From positions 1 through 44,058 of the IMG/VR virus record IMGVR_UViG_3300034064_001058: a stretch of DNA of 44,058 nt. One strand, given 5' to 3'. Shown here piece by piece: positions 22,122 through 30,091 of the stretch. The translations under genes were made by a program, and so were the position numbers. The notes under the pieces are model-generated. The model had not been told where the DNA came from, did not search any database, and worked only from the letters and a program-made list of their open reading frames with translations. The stretch comes from a virus. The stretch's first letter is position 1; each line of letters opens with the position of its first letter.

Positions 22122-22364
22122 TCAATTTTGAATTTCAGAGATCTTAGCATAAAATGCCTCTTGATCCTCGTCAACCATCTCGATGAATTCAGTTTTATCA
22201 TATTGAGTGGTTCCTACCCAACTCTTCCCACAAATCATACAACTTAGTGGAAAAGTTGTTATAGTGCTGTCCTGATTATCATCCACCGGTTCACACTGAG
22301 TAGTACTGGCTGAACCATAATGGAATCTGCAATCTTCTTCACAATCGGGGTTAGGTTTATTCAT
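22122..22364 (-). CDS. Small zinc-ribbon protein, paralogue B (80 aa)
   Basis: The ATG at 22364 (MNKPNPDCEEDCRF) is favoured. C-x3-C and C-x2-C pairs match paralogue A, and the tail is acidic. Function is unknown. Confidence 0.65.
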   Translation of the reverse strand: MNKPNPDCEEDCRFHYGSASTTQCEPVDDNQDSTITTFPLSCMICGKSWVGTTQYDKTEFIEMVDEDQEAFYAKISEIQN

Positions 22365-22454
22365 ATCTTCCTCCAAAACTTATACCTAATTTTATTTACT
22401 ATTTCAATAGGTTCTGGTTGTTCTACTTCCTCATTCCATCTCACACCAGGTACC

Positions 22455-22640
22455 TTATTCCTTTTCCACTATTCCTGTAATAGTGCAATGCTGATTCCTG
22501 GGTAAGTCCTTTTCACACTGTTCAATAACCTTTTCGATCCTATTCTCCGCTGAATGTGGAGAAATTGCTCGGAGACCCGCTCCAATCATCATTCCAAAAA
22601 CAATCCCTAACAACATTGATACAAAAATTTCACTTGTCAT
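22455..22640 (-). CDS. Small membrane-anchored protein (61 aa)
   Basis: A hydrophobic helix with Gly/Met (about residues 5-24) precedes a charged segment and ends RNQHCTITGIVEKE. The last part is duplicated as a remnant at 22059-22109. The start overlaps the upstream stop by 4 nt. Confidence 0.6.
   Translation of the reverse strand: MTSEIFVSMLLGIVFGMMIGAGLRAISPHSAENRIEKVIEQCEKDLPRNQHCTITGIVEKE
22471..22496. repeat. 26-bp direct repeat, copy 2
   Basis: It is identical to 22081-22106 and lies inside the end of the small membrane-protein gene. Confidence 0.9.
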
Positions 22641-22837
22641 TTATCCCCCAACATTTTTTTGAGTTTGTTTATCGCTCTCTCCTCAGGAGAGGTAAAAGCA
22701 AAATACAAACACGCAGAAATCACGACAATCGAAATGGAGATGAGCGCGGGCGATAATACCCACCACCAACTCCAATCAATGTAGTGTGTCAGCTTCAAAG
22801 CGATAAAAATCAACGTCAGTGCTTCAAAAAATCCCAT
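22637..22837 (-). CDS. Small conserved phage membrane protein (66 aa)
   Basis: Two hydrophobic helices flank LTHYIDWSWWWVLSPALISI, and the tail is charged. This Asp-Trp-Ser-Trp-Trp hairpin is shared by many short phage membrane proteins of unknown function. Confidence 0.65.
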   Translation of the reverse strand: MGFFEALTLIFIALKLTHYIDWSWWWVLSPALISISIVVISACLYFAFTSPEERAINKLKKMLGDK

Positions 22838-22854
22838 ATCTTACCTCAATAAAT

Positions 22855-23268
22855 TTATTCCCAAGTTCTACCAATTTCAGAAATCCATTCTCTGCCATCA
22901 TCCTGATTCAATTCCCAATTCACATCGTCTGGTATTTCTACAACCTTTAATTTTGCCCCATACTTTACCGCTTTATCGCCTAGTTCTTCTACCACTTGAA
23001 TTAATACTGGATCAGTTCTTTCTATCTCATAAGGACGAAAGATTTGTTCCAGATACTTTCTACCATATTCGTTACGATCTTCTTTACTCATACTATAGTA
23101 ATCTTGATTTATAGTAAATGACACCCTATCTTCCGGTGGAAGCAACCAATATGACCATTCACTTTTATCTTCAATCCATATCTGGATTCCTTTAATTTCT
23201 GCATATCTAAGGATGGCTTCGTCACTCAATACAAAACCGCATTGACATGTATTAATTACTATCTTCAT
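22855..23268 (-). CDS. Hypothetical protein (137 aa)
   Basis: An acidic, aromatic-rich protein that opens MKIVINTCQCGFVLSDEA, with one CxC pair. No domain is recognised. It is in the early operon that starts at 24490. Confidence 0.55.
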   Translation of the reverse strand: MKIVINTCQCGFVLSDEAILRYAEIKGIQIWIEDKSEWSYWLLPPEDRVSFTINQDYYSMSKEDRNEYGRKYLEQIFRPYEIERTDPVLIQVVEELGDKAVKYGAKLKVVEIPDDVNWELNQDDGREWISEIGRTWE

Positions 23269-23269
23269 A

Positions 23270-23467
23270 TTACACCCTATAATCCGTATCTATTATTTGA
23301 GGTTCATCACAAATCCATTGGTAAGTTCTTTTTATTACCTTAACCTTGCCCACATTTACTATTCCGCTTTCATATAGTTCTGAAACAACTTCTGGCCAGG
23401 TAGTCGCTGATAAAATGGTATCTCCGAACGATTTACTGACATACACAAATTCAACTTTCTGTTCCAT
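23270..23467 (-). CDS. Hypothetical protein (65 aa)
   Basis: A small protein that ends 1 nt before the next start. The sequence offers no motif. Confidence 0.5.
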   Translation of the reverse strand: MEQKVEFVYVSKSFGDTILSATTWPEVVSELYESGIVNVGKVKVIKRTYQWICDEPQIIDTDYRV

Positions 23468-23506
23468 TATTCAACCTCACTGATAACGTATATTCCCGTC
23501 CATTGG

Positions 23507-23716
23507 TTAACGCACCCCAGAACACAGGTTATGATCAGAAGCATCCTCATACCCGTCTGAATACCCACTACGTTCTCCTTTTTGGTATGCAACATACATT
23601 ATCCAATATTCAAAACTATCTGCTGAAGATACCATTTGACCTTTTACTTTACTATTATGTGCCCGAAACAATTTAGCGGCTTCTTCATATATTTCATGGT
23701 ATAATTCATCATTCAT
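23507..23716 (-). CDS. Hypothetical protein (69 aa)
   Basis: Helical with a Tyr/Gly-rich end (GERSGYSDGYEDASDH). No family is recognised. The start follows TAA-T-ATG from the previous gene. Confidence 0.5.
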   Translation of the reverse strand: MNDELYHEIYEEAAKLFRAHNSKVKGQMVSSADSFEYWIMYVAYQKGERSGYSDGYEDASDHNLCSGVR

Positions 23717-23718
23717 TA

Positions 23719-23898
23719 TTATTTCCTCACCATTGCTTGATATAATCTAGGAGGATAGTGTCTGTTATCAATACCAATACCGCCTTGTGGTTCCCAGCCC
23801 TCTTCCATATACTCACTAACATGTATTCCCAATTTAAAAGGGTCATCATTACGAAGTATTGCATAGGATAGATTATCCGTTGAGTATTCATCATTCAT
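23719..23898 (-). CDS. DUF1737-like small protein (59 aa)
   Basis: The block VSEYMEEGWEPQGGIGI followed by YYQAM-like LYQAMVRK is the core pattern of DUF1737 proteins (an effector-like fold of unknown role). An AGGAG site precedes the start. Confidence 0.65.
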   Translation of the reverse strand: MNDEYSTDNLSYAILRNDDPFKLGIHVSEYMEEGWEPQGGIGIDNRHYPPRLYQAMVRK

Positions 23899-23900
23899 TA

Positions 23901-24455
23901 TTAATGATCTCCTGAATTATATTCTTCGACCCATGAATCATTCCAACAACTGTAATGTTTGTAATTTGATATTGCAAACTCAAGACTATGCCTTGCTGCA
24001 TCGAACAAGAAACACTTTTTAGTTCGTTGTGCGATATACTCATCATATACTCTACCAAATTCGTTTGGAGTTATATCCAGCACTTCTACTTTGTCATGAT
24101 AATTCAAATCCTTTTCGGAACTATCTAATACTATAGACATAAAATTATCATCATAACAACTGAAGGGAGCAAATACTATTCTAGGTTGACCCTTCACCGT
24201 TACGAATGTGATCTCACCATCATCCTCTACTGCATGATGAATTGCGTGAAGTAATTGGGCAAGTGATTCTGCCGACGAAGTCATACCTCTACAATCTTCT
24301 GTTAGATAACCATAAGGACTAGCATCGGTGGTCAATAACCATTTGACCAATTCATTCATCGAGCTAGGTTCATCCATGAATCGTTTGATGGTTTCAATCG
24401 CCTCGTCGTGCGTATTTTTGAAGGCTTCCAATTTACGTTGCGCTTTGGGGATCAT
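23901..24455 (-). CDS. Hypothetical protein (184 aa)
   Basis: Three ATGs follow one another; the third at 24455 has the best spacing from GGAG. The protein is acidic, with several Cys and Trp, and matches nothing I know. It is first in a long early operon. Confidence 0.6.
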   Translation of the reverse strand: MIPKAQRKLEAFKNTHDEAIETIKRFMDEPSSMNELVKWLLTTDASPYGYLTEDCRGMTSSAESLAQLLHAIHHAVEDDGEITFVTVKGQPRIVFAPFSCYDDNFMSIVLDSSEKDLNYHDKVEVLDITPNEFGRVYDEYIAQRTKKCFLFDAARHSLEFAISNYKHYSCWNDSWVEEYNSGDH

Positions 24456-24489
24456 CATCATTCTCCAAGTTGTTTGCGTCTATTGGTGT

Positions 24490-24517
24490 AGTATAGCAGA
24501 TTTTGAGGAAGTGTCAA
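24490..24517 (-). promoter_or_regulatory. Sigma70-type promoter (24.5 to 20.0 kb operon)
   Basis: On the minus strand, TTGACA is followed after 16 nt by TATACT. The next promoter downstream is at 19962-19990, so this one serves about 4.5 kb of genes. Confidence 0.87.
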
Positions 24518-24522
24518 GTGGG

Positions 24523-24825
24523 TTAAACCACTTCCAGGCCATAGAAGCAGCGTACCAGCCCAACGACGTCTTGTACGTTGATCTTACTGTGCTGTTCCTC
24601 GACCACTTTGGCGGTTACGCGCTTGGAGTCGGATGTGATCAGCGTACGGTTGTAGTCCTGAAACATTACATAGCTTATCATGTTACCTTGCTTCCGATAG
24701 GCTTGTGCGCTAGTAACCAGCTTGCCATTGCTGCGCTTCATTGTGGTAAAGCGGACGATCAGATCGCCCTCTACTGGTACGTCAGTGGTCGCTGTCCAAC
24801 CGCGAAGCTCTTTTGCTACCTTCAT
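24523..24825 (-). CDS. Hypothetical protein (100 aa)
   Basis: A beta-rich small protein with no recognised motif. CAGGAGAGAGAC precedes the start, and the gene has its own promoter. Confidence 0.6.
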   Translation of the reverse strand: MKVAKELRGWTATTDVPVEGDLIVRFTTMKRSNGKLVTSAQAYRKQGNMISYVMFQDYNRTLITSDSKRVTAKVVEEQHSKINVQDVVGLVRCFYGLEVV

Positions 24826-24852
24826 GTCTCTCTCCTGTTGTGTTATGGGGCT

Positions 24853-24881
24853 AGTATACAGTCAATCCAGATATCTGTCAA
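24853..24881 (-). promoter_or_regulatory. Sigma70-type promoter
   Basis: On the minus strand, TTGACA is followed after 17 nt by TATACT. Confidence 0.88.
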
Positions 24882-24904
24882 CTTAATTTAAACTCTTGAA
24901 TCTT

Positions 24905-25258
24905 TTAGCCTCGGTCGCTATCGTAGCCTTCGTCGCCTAAGCTCTTGAACCATTCATCATTGGTCATCCACAGAATGTTATCCGAATCTTTCTTACCGTC
25001 GCCTATGACATAACCGTCGACCATGGCCTTGAGTTCCCACCCTTCGTCTGCTGTGTCTCCTGGAGTGTAACATGCTTGATTGCCTGTCCATTCCCCGTCC
25101 TCATCCAATTCAAACCAGCAATATTCCACGGTGCCATCTCGCAGATCAAACCCATAGGAATCGAATGAGGTACGTTTTACCAGGTAAACGATCTCCTCAA
25201 AATGTTCAGGGAGGACATCTTTGGACGATTTGAAGGTGATTGTCTTGGAATTTGTCAT
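24905..25258 (-). CDS. Hypothetical acidic protein (117 aa)
   Basis: The ATG at 25258 has CAGGAG upstream; the longer frame reads through the promoter. It is rich in Asp, Glu and Trp. Function is unknown. Confidence 0.6.
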   Translation of the reverse strand: MTNSKTITFKSSKDVLPEHFEEIVYLVKRTSFDSYGFDLRDGTVEYCWFELDEDGEWTGNQACYTPGDTADEGWELKAMVDGYVIGDGKKDSDNILWMTNDEWFKSLGDEGYDSDRG

Positions 25259-25285
25259 CGTTCGCTCCTGTTGTGTTAAGTCGCT

Positions 25286-25314
25286 ATTATAAGCCCAGCT
25301 GTGGTCTGTGTCAA
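25286..25314 (-). promoter_or_regulatory. Sigma70-type promoter
   Basis: On the minus strand, TTGACA is followed after 17 nt by TATAAT, a perfect consensus at both boxes. Confidence 0.92.
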
Positions 25315-25320
25315 CCAATT

Positions 25321-25527
25321 TCATTTGAAATACGCAACATAGAAGCGCTCGCCTACTACTGCCTCAGCCCAGCCATTCTTCTCGTCGACGACGATGTTAG
25401 GCTGTGTTAAGAAGGTATTTACAACACGTTTGAAACTGCGATGAGTTGGATCGTAGTATTTGCCACCACAGCCGCACATACAGAAACAGCTCGCCTTACC
25501 AGAGTAAATCCGATTAATCGCTTGCAT
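25321..25527 (-). CDS. Small Cys-rich protein (68 aa)
   Basis: A C-x-C-x-C-x-C run (CFCMCGCGGKYYDPTHRSF) may bind zinc. CAGGAG precedes the start. Such short proteins with CGCG-x-Y-x-P are seen in other phages; function is unknown. Confidence 0.65.
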   Translation of the reverse strand: MQAINRIYSGKASCFCMCGCGGKYYDPTHRSFKRVVNTFLTQPNIVVDEKNGWAEAVVGERFYVAYFK

Positions 25528-25576
25528 CTCTCGCTCCTGTGTTCGTGGTTATATCGTTGTCTTTCACTATGGAAAC

Positions 25577-25605
25577 AGTATACTACCAAGATAGGCGAAA
25601 GTCAA
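25577..25605 (-). promoter_or_regulatory. Sigma70-type promoter
   Basis: On the minus strand, TTGACT is followed after 17 nt by TATACT. Confidence 0.83.
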
Positions 25606-25609
25606 ACTT

Positions 25610-25810
25610 TTATCTACCATCAGACGGACCTGTTTGCACGTTTGCCCATTCATTTTGCATTCTGAACAGCACGTCCTTGTTCTCGTCAAGCAGCTCACCT
25701 AGTACCGAAAAACAGTAATCCTCCCATTCCTCCTCGGAGATGAGACCTTGCAGAACCCGTTGCCACATCATGTCATACTTGGCGCGGTTGAAGAATCTGT
25801 ATTCGGTCAT
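25610..25810 (-). CDS. Hypothetical protein (66 aa)
   Basis: Opens MTEYRFFNRAKYDMMWQRVL. It shares the segment (G)-L/M-IS-x-E-W/F with the gene upstream at 25822-26001, so the pair may be diverged paralogues. Function is unknown. Confidence 0.55.
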   Translation of the reverse strand: MTEYRFFNRAKYDMMWQRVLQGLISEEEWEDYCFSVLGELLDENKDVLFRMQNEWANVQTGPSDGR

Positions 25811-25821
25811 TGTAGTCTCGA

Positions 25822-26001
25822 TTATAGGTTGATTTGAATGGCGCCTCTGAACTCGTCCAGGCTGATCATACCAGCCTTCCAATGGTCGCATAGCCATTTG
25901 GTATAGGCTTGCTGTTTCTTGCTATCATCGGCATATATGCCCTGGTCCTCCCAGTAGCTATGGAAGGCGAGTAGGATGTAGTTAAAATCATTGTCTGGCA
26001 T
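25822..26001 (-). CDS. Hypothetical protein (59 aa)
   Basis: The ATG at 26001 has GGAG eight bases upstream; an ATG two codons earlier is too close. A helical, aromatic protein. Function is unknown. Confidence 0.55.
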   Translation of the reverse strand: MPDNDFNYILLAFHSYWEDQGIYADDSKKQQAYTKWLCDHWKAGMISLDEFRGAIQINL

Positions 26002-26034
26002 GTTCATTCTCCGGTTTGCTGTCTAAGTGTCGTT

Positions 26035-26062
26035 AGTATACAGTCTTTTGACAGGAAGTCAA
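26035..26062 (-). promoter_or_regulatory. Sigma70-type promoter
   Basis: On the minus strand, TTGACT is followed after 16 nt by TATACT. Confidence 0.83.
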
Positions 26063-26271
26063 TCTCTGTACCCTTGTGCAACATGAATATCGTAATTGTC
26101 TCTGAGGCAATCAGCAACGTCATTCATCCATTGAGTTTCAGTAACACCATATACTATATTGATAGTATAACCCATTTCATAAGGTGCATACATAATATCC
26201 CCACAACCAGTACATAATGATTGATTAACAACCTTTGCTGCAAGAGCAACCATTTCGTTATAAGTTTCCAT
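26059..26271 (-). CDS. Hypothetical protein (70 aa)
   Basis: Contains CTGCGD and a later Cys. No family is recognised. It follows the duplicated promoter at 26304-26331. Confidence 0.55.
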   Translation of the reverse strand: METYNEMVALAAKVVNQSLCTGCGDIMYAPYEMGYTINIVYGVTETQWMNDVADCLRDNYDIHVAQGYRD

Positions 26272-26291
26272 TGTTCATTCTCCGGTTTGCT

Positions 26292-26332
26292 GTCTATGGG
26301 TGTAGTATAGCACAAGATGAAGGAGTGTCAAC
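26292..26332. repeat. 41-bp identical promoter repeat, copy 1
   Basis: Identical to 27627-27667 and covering both promoter boxes and the spacer. Confidence 0.95.
26304..26331 (-). promoter_or_regulatory. Sigma70-type promoter (duplicated)
   Basis: On the minus strand, TTGACA is followed after 16 nt by TATACT; part of the 41-bp repeat. Confidence 0.88.
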
Positions 26333-27347
26333 CATTTTTCATAAGAAATTTATTGCTAATCGTCTTAAACGAGATCGTTGGTTCCTGATCGCATTTCCAA
26401 ACAAGCCCCTCTCGCTCAGTCTTGGGATTTAGCAAAGACTTGGCCTCGGCGATCTGCAGCATATCGTCAATGGTCCACTCGGTGGCGATTTCCCTGCTGG
26501 ATTCAATCACAGGAACATGCTTCAAGTTTAGCTCTAATACCAGTTTCATCCTGGATTGCGGGTCAAAGTAAGTGTCCTCTTTGATGTCAAAGACATCAAA
26601 AACAAAGAAGTCTTGTCCTTTAATCTTGTATGGATTACTTTGGATACCTTCGCCGATGACTTCTCCTTGGAAAGCGATATTATCTAGACCCAGTTCTCTC
26701 ATTCGTTCTTCGACTTGATATACTAGAGCCATTCTCCATAGAGCGTTAGTCTCGCTGAACCGTAACTCAAGATTTCTAGAGCATACGCCAAACGTACCGT
26801 CCTTTATGAACATGGTACAACTGGTACCGTCGAGCTTCTCGGTTACCTCAAAGGTCAATCTTCTAGATTTGTATTCTTTGATTTCAAATCTTAGATTCTG
26901 AATTCGTTCTTGATCAGTTTTACGAATAGCAGAGGGAAAGAGTCCTTTGAGTTCTCCGCCTATACACGCAGCAATAGGAGGTTCGTATTTTTGGATATTT
27001 AGGTATTCCGAGCAATCAAACCCTTCTTCGTATGCTACGTCGGATAGCATATCTATTGGTAAAATAAGTCCTTGGGAGATTTGTCCCCTCAACCTAACGG
27101 TTCTAAGACGTTCTCCTGGGACACCATTATACTCTCGGGGTTCTTTGGCCTTCGAGAGGAAGGGTGCAATGGTAAAGGGGATCCAACTATCGATCTCGCA
27201 GTATACTACAAGGTCGCCTATGCTGAATTCATCTTTTTTGACCACTACCTTCCATCCGTCTATGACTGCCACCTCAATAGCGTCTGCGCCTGGAATAGGT
27301 TTTATATCGAGAATTTTACGAACGGTTGCCATCTTACGCTCAGACAT
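26328..27347 (-). CDS. RNA ligase, DRB0094 (Rnl5) type (339 aa)
   Basis: Residues of about 1-120 form an OB-like N-terminal domain typical of Deinococcus DRB0094-type ligases. The adenylation motif E-K-L-D-G-T is at 170-175 with nucleophile K171. Downstream motifs include FGVCSRN, FQGEVIGEG (motif IV-like) and REGLVWK (motif IV/V). It would seal RNA nicks or broken tRNAs. This is the second RNA ligase in the window, with a different fold from 31084-32007. AGAGG precedes the start. Confidence 0.88.
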   Translation of the reverse strand: MSERKMATVRKILDIKPIPGADAIEVAVIDGWKVVVKKDEFSIGDLVVYCEIDSWIPFTIAPFLSKAKEPREYNGVPGERLRTVRLRGQISQGLILPIDMLSDVAYEEGFDCSEYLNIQKYEPPIAACIGGELKGLFPSAIRKTDQERIQNLRFEIKEYKSRRLTFEVTEKLDGTSCTMFIKDGTFGVCSRNLELRFSETNALWRMALVYQVEERMRELGLDNIAFQGEVIGEGIQSNPYKIKGQDFFVFDVFDIKEDTYFDPQSRMKLVLELNLKHVPVIESSREIATEWTIDDMLQIAEAKSLLNPKTEREGLVWKCDQEPTISFKTISNKFLMKNG

Positions 27348-27403
27348 TTAGTACCTCTACATAATAATTCATTATTTTCTCACCACAATCTGGGTGAACC
27401 TTC

Positions 27404-27598
27404 TCATTCCGTGTAGGATAATTCCATCGTTATTACATCCAACATAACAGTGTTAAGAGTCGTAACCTCATACCCTTTTGCTTCCATTACTTCCTGATAG
27501 TTACGAGCCTTGAACATATTCTTCAGCTCCTTTTTCTCTACCAACACAGTTTCATCGCCTGAATGATCCCACACGAAAGCTACATATTGATGTGTCAT
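27404..27598 (-). CDS. Hypothetical protein (64 aa)
   Basis: Reads MTHQYVAFVWDHSGDETVLV and then helical. It is placed between the duplicated promoter and the ligase. Function is unknown. Confidence 0.55.
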   Translation of the reverse strand: MTHQYVAFVWDHSGDETVLVEKKELKNMFKARNYQEVMEAKGYEVTTLNTVMLDVITMELSYTE

Positions 27599-27626
27599 AC
27601 TACTCTCCCTTTGTCCTGCTGTTTGC

Positions 27627-27667
27627 GTCTATGGGTGTAGTATAGCACAAGATGAAGGAGTGTCAAC
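27627..27667. repeat. 41-bp identical promoter repeat, copy 2
   Basis: Identical to 26292-26332. Confidence 0.95.
27639..27666 (-). promoter_or_regulatory. Sigma70-type promoter (duplicated)
   Basis: On the minus strand, TTGACA is followed after 16 nt by TATACT. It serves the 64-aa gene and the RNA ligase. Confidence 0.88.
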
Positions 27668-27851
27668 TCTTTGGTAGAGGATAATACCACGCGCCACAAA
27701 CGCACTCGGACTCGTCATAGGCATGGCAGATACAAATATGGTACGGTATCACTTCGCCGTTATCTGGGTCAGTCAGTGCCACACCATCCATGGCATGGTA
27801 CAATTTGCCGTCTATGTCAATTGGTTCATAGTCATTGTCTAATCCCTCCAT
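27663..27851 (-). CDS. Small Cys-rich protein (62 aa)
   Basis: HICICHAYDESECVCGAWY has C-x-C and C-x-C pairs with a His, suggesting metal binding. Function is unknown. Confidence 0.55.
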   Translation of the reverse strand: MEGLDNDYEPIDIDGKLYHAMDGVALTDPDNGEVIPYHICICHAYDESECVCGAWYYPLPKS

Positions 27852-27956
27852 TGTATCTTCAACCTATTTTTGACTGACCGTAATACCCACTGATTCCAAA
27901 ATTCACACCTGACATTCGAATAGGTGCGACTATGCCACTTCATCTGTATTTTTTTC

Positions 27957-28226
27957 TTATCCAATGCTGTTTACCTCCCTCGAATCCACTTCCCAGGCCC
28001 AATGTACTGTTTTCCAATCTTCCAGGCATTCTTCGAAGGAGTAGTTCGCGTCAACATGTTCCTTGCCAAATTTAGCACACATCTTGTCGTACCAGTAAGG
28101 ATAATAGGTTTCTCGTACTTCAACTTCTGAAACAGTAGAAACCCAACCAGTTTCACCATCGAATTCATCAAAACTAAAATATCTTACCTTATCCACTATT
28201 CTTCCTTCATCACTACTTAGTGTCAA
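27957..28226 (-). CDS. Conserved small phage protein (89 aa)
   Basis: The block YYPYWYDKMCAKFGKEHV followed by ECLEDWKTVHWAWEV recurs in small proteins of many phages; function is unknown. It overlaps the repeat-protein gene by 14 nt. Confidence 0.68.
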   Translation of the reverse strand: MTLSSDEGRIVDKVRYFSFDEFDGETGWVSTVSEVEVRETYYPYWYDKMCAKFGKEHVDANYSFEECLEDWKTVHWAWEVDSREVNSIG

Positions 28227-29967
28227 TATAGTCTCTTATGTGTTCCACATCATAACCGTTCTTGAAGGATTTGTCAATACATTCTTCAACAATCAGCTCG
28301 ACAAATTTTCGCAACTCATCCTCGTAAAATTGGTAAACTCCGAGGTTCTGCTTATGAGTACTACCGGCCTTCTCAGCAAGTTTCACGATTGTCGACTTTT
28401 TCCCTGTTGCTTCGTTGAACTGTTCTTCGGTTAGTTGTTTTCCGTTTAGATACCAAGACCATGTGCCATCTCCCCATTCGATCGCAGGTCCATCTACTCG
28501 GTGACGTTTGCCGTTTAGATACCACTCTTTCGTGCCAGCTGGCCATTCAACAGCAGGTCCATCTTCTCTGTGAAGTTTCCCGTCAAGTTTCCCGTCAAGA
28601 CGCCATTCTGTTCTGTTGTTGTTATTGACCACTACGGGATAACTCTTGCTATCGTCAGACGTCGACTTTTTCCCTGTTGCTTCGTTGAACTGTTCTTCGG
28701 TTATTTTTTCTCCGTTCAGAAACCACATATTCGGGCCGTCGATTCTTTCGACTGCGGGTCCATCTTCTCTGTGACGCTTACCTCTTAGGTACCACTCTTT
28801 GTTGCCAGATGCCCATTCAACGGCAGATCCATCTACTCTGTGACATTCGTCGTTTACCCACCATTCTTTGGAGCCATCTGCGTATTCAACAGCAGGTCCA
28901 TCTTCTCTGTGACGCTTACCTCTTAGATACCACTCTTTATGTTCATTTGTATATTCAACTGCAGGTCCATCTATTCTGTGGCGTTCGCCATTTATATACC
29001 ACTCCTTGTGTACATCGCCATATTCAACAGCTGGCCCGTCTTCTCTGTGAAGTTTCCCGTTCAGACGCCATTCTGTCCTTTTGTCCTCGACCGTTACGTT
29101 ATAACTTTTGCAATCGTCAGACGTCGACTTTTTCGGTGTTGCCTCGTTAAATTCTTCTTCGGTTAGTTGTTCTCCGTTTAGGTACCAAAACTTGGTGCCA
29201 TCTGCCCATTCAACGGCAGGTCCATCTACGCGATGAAGTTTGCCGTCTATATACCACCATCCTCTGTTTGACCATTCAACGGCAGGTCCATCTACTCGAT
29301 GAAGTTTGCCGACTATATACCATTCTTTGGTGCCATCTGCCCATTCAACCGCAGGTCCATCCTCGCGATGAAGTTTCCCATTTATATACCAAAATCTGGT
29401 GCCACCTGAACCTTCAACAGCAGGTCCATCCTCGCGATGAAGTTTGCCATTGAGGCGCCATTCTGTTCTTTTGTCATCTACCGTTAAGTTATAACTCTTG
29501 CTATCGTCAGACGTCGACTTTTTCGGTGTTGCCTCGTTAAACTGTTCTTCTGTTAGTTGTTTTCCGTAAAGATACCATTCTTTGGTGCCATCTGATCGCT
29601 CAATGGCAGGTCCATCTTCTCTGTGTTTTTTGCCGTTTAGGTGCCACCATTTAGTGCCATCTGCGTATTCAACAGCGGGTCCATCTTCTCGGTGAGGTTT
29701 GCCGTTTAGGTACCACACCTTGGTGCCATCTGCCCATTCAACAGCAGGGCCGTCTTCTCTGTGAGGTTCGCCGTTTCTATACCACGCTTTGTATACATCT
29801 GCCCTCTCGATCGCAGGTCCATCTTCTCGATGAAGTTTCCCGTTTAGATACCACTCCTTGTATACATCTGCCCATTCAACGGCAGGTCCATCTTCTCGAT
29901 GTAATTTCCCATCCAGAAGCCATTCTGTCCTATTGTTCTCGACCGTTACGGTATAACTCTTGCTCAT
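28213..29967 (-). CDS. YwqK/MORN-like repeat protein fused to an HFG-family-type tail (584 aa)
   Basis: More than 20 copies of a 22-residue repeat on the plan WYLNGKLHREDGPAVEWADG are arranged in four larger units. Each unit opens with a (S)Y-x-V-x-V-...-RTEW-x-L-x-GK segment and closes QLTEEQFNEAT-x-KKST. The repeats resemble YwqK antitoxin / MORN-type beta repeats. The last 60 residues (IVKLAEKAG ... LRKFVELIVEECID ... YIDTK) match the body of the small family at 16.9-18.7 kb. A binding or antitoxin-like role is possible; none is shown. AAAGGAG precedes the start. Confidence 0.82.
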   Translation of the reverse strand: MSKSYTVTVENNRTEWLLDGKLHREDGPAVEWADVYKEWYLNGKLHREDGPAIERADVYKAWYRNGEPHREDGPAVEWADGTKVWYLNGKPHREDGPAVEYADGTKWWHLNGKKHREDGPAIERSDGTKEWYLYGKQLTEEQFNEATPKKSTSDDSKSYNLTVDDKRTEWRLNGKLHREDGPAVEGSGGTRFWYINGKLHREDGPAVEWADGTKEWYIVGKLHRVDGPAVEWSNRGWWYIDGKLHRVDGPAVEWADGTKFWYLNGEQLTEEEFNEATPKKSTSDDCKSYNVTVEDKRTEWRLNGKLHREDGPAVEYGDVHKEWYINGERHRIDGPAVEYTNEHKEWYLRGKRHREDGPAVEYADGSKEWWVNDECHRVDGSAVEWASGNKEWYLRGKRHREDGPAVERIDGPNMWFLNGEKITEEQFNEATGKKSTSDDSKSYPVVVNNNNRTEWRLDGKLDGKLHREDGPAVEWPAGTKEWYLNGKRHRVDGPAIEWGDGTWSWYLNGKQLTEEQFNEATGKKSTIVKLAEKAGSTHKQNLGVYQFYEDELRKFVELIVEECIDKSFKNGYDVEHIRDYIDTK

Positions 29968-29968
29968 A

Positions 29969-30091
29969 TTATTCTCCTTTGCTTAATTCAATTCGTTCTG
30001 CTGCCATTAACAGTAGAAATTTAAGAGGGATATTATCACCAACTGATTCGCTGGCGCGTTTTAAGGTATCAATTAACTCTTGATCAGTCAT
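29969..30091 (-). CDS. Small helical protein (40 aa)
   Basis: Reads MTDQELIDTLKRASESVGDN followed by IPLKFLLLMAAERIEL. The start overlaps the previous stop as TAATG, and its own end carries the AAAGGAG of the repeat-protein gene. This short type is common in phages. Confidence 0.6.
   Translation of the reverse strand: MTDQELIDTLKRASESVGDNIPLKFLLLMAAERIELSKGE

Noticed and set aside
24328-24891. 187-codon plus-strand open frame
   Set aside because: It crosses two minus-strand genes and their promoters and has no ribosome site or family match.
27855-27956. 34-codon minus-strand open frame (MKWHSRTYSNVRC...)
   Set aside because: Weak ribosome site and no family; too little support to call, though it fills a gap in the gene chain.
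28213-29967. Dense short repeats that could look like a CRISPR array
   Set aside because: Repeats are 66 bp in-frame coding units of the YwqK-type protein, without spacers.
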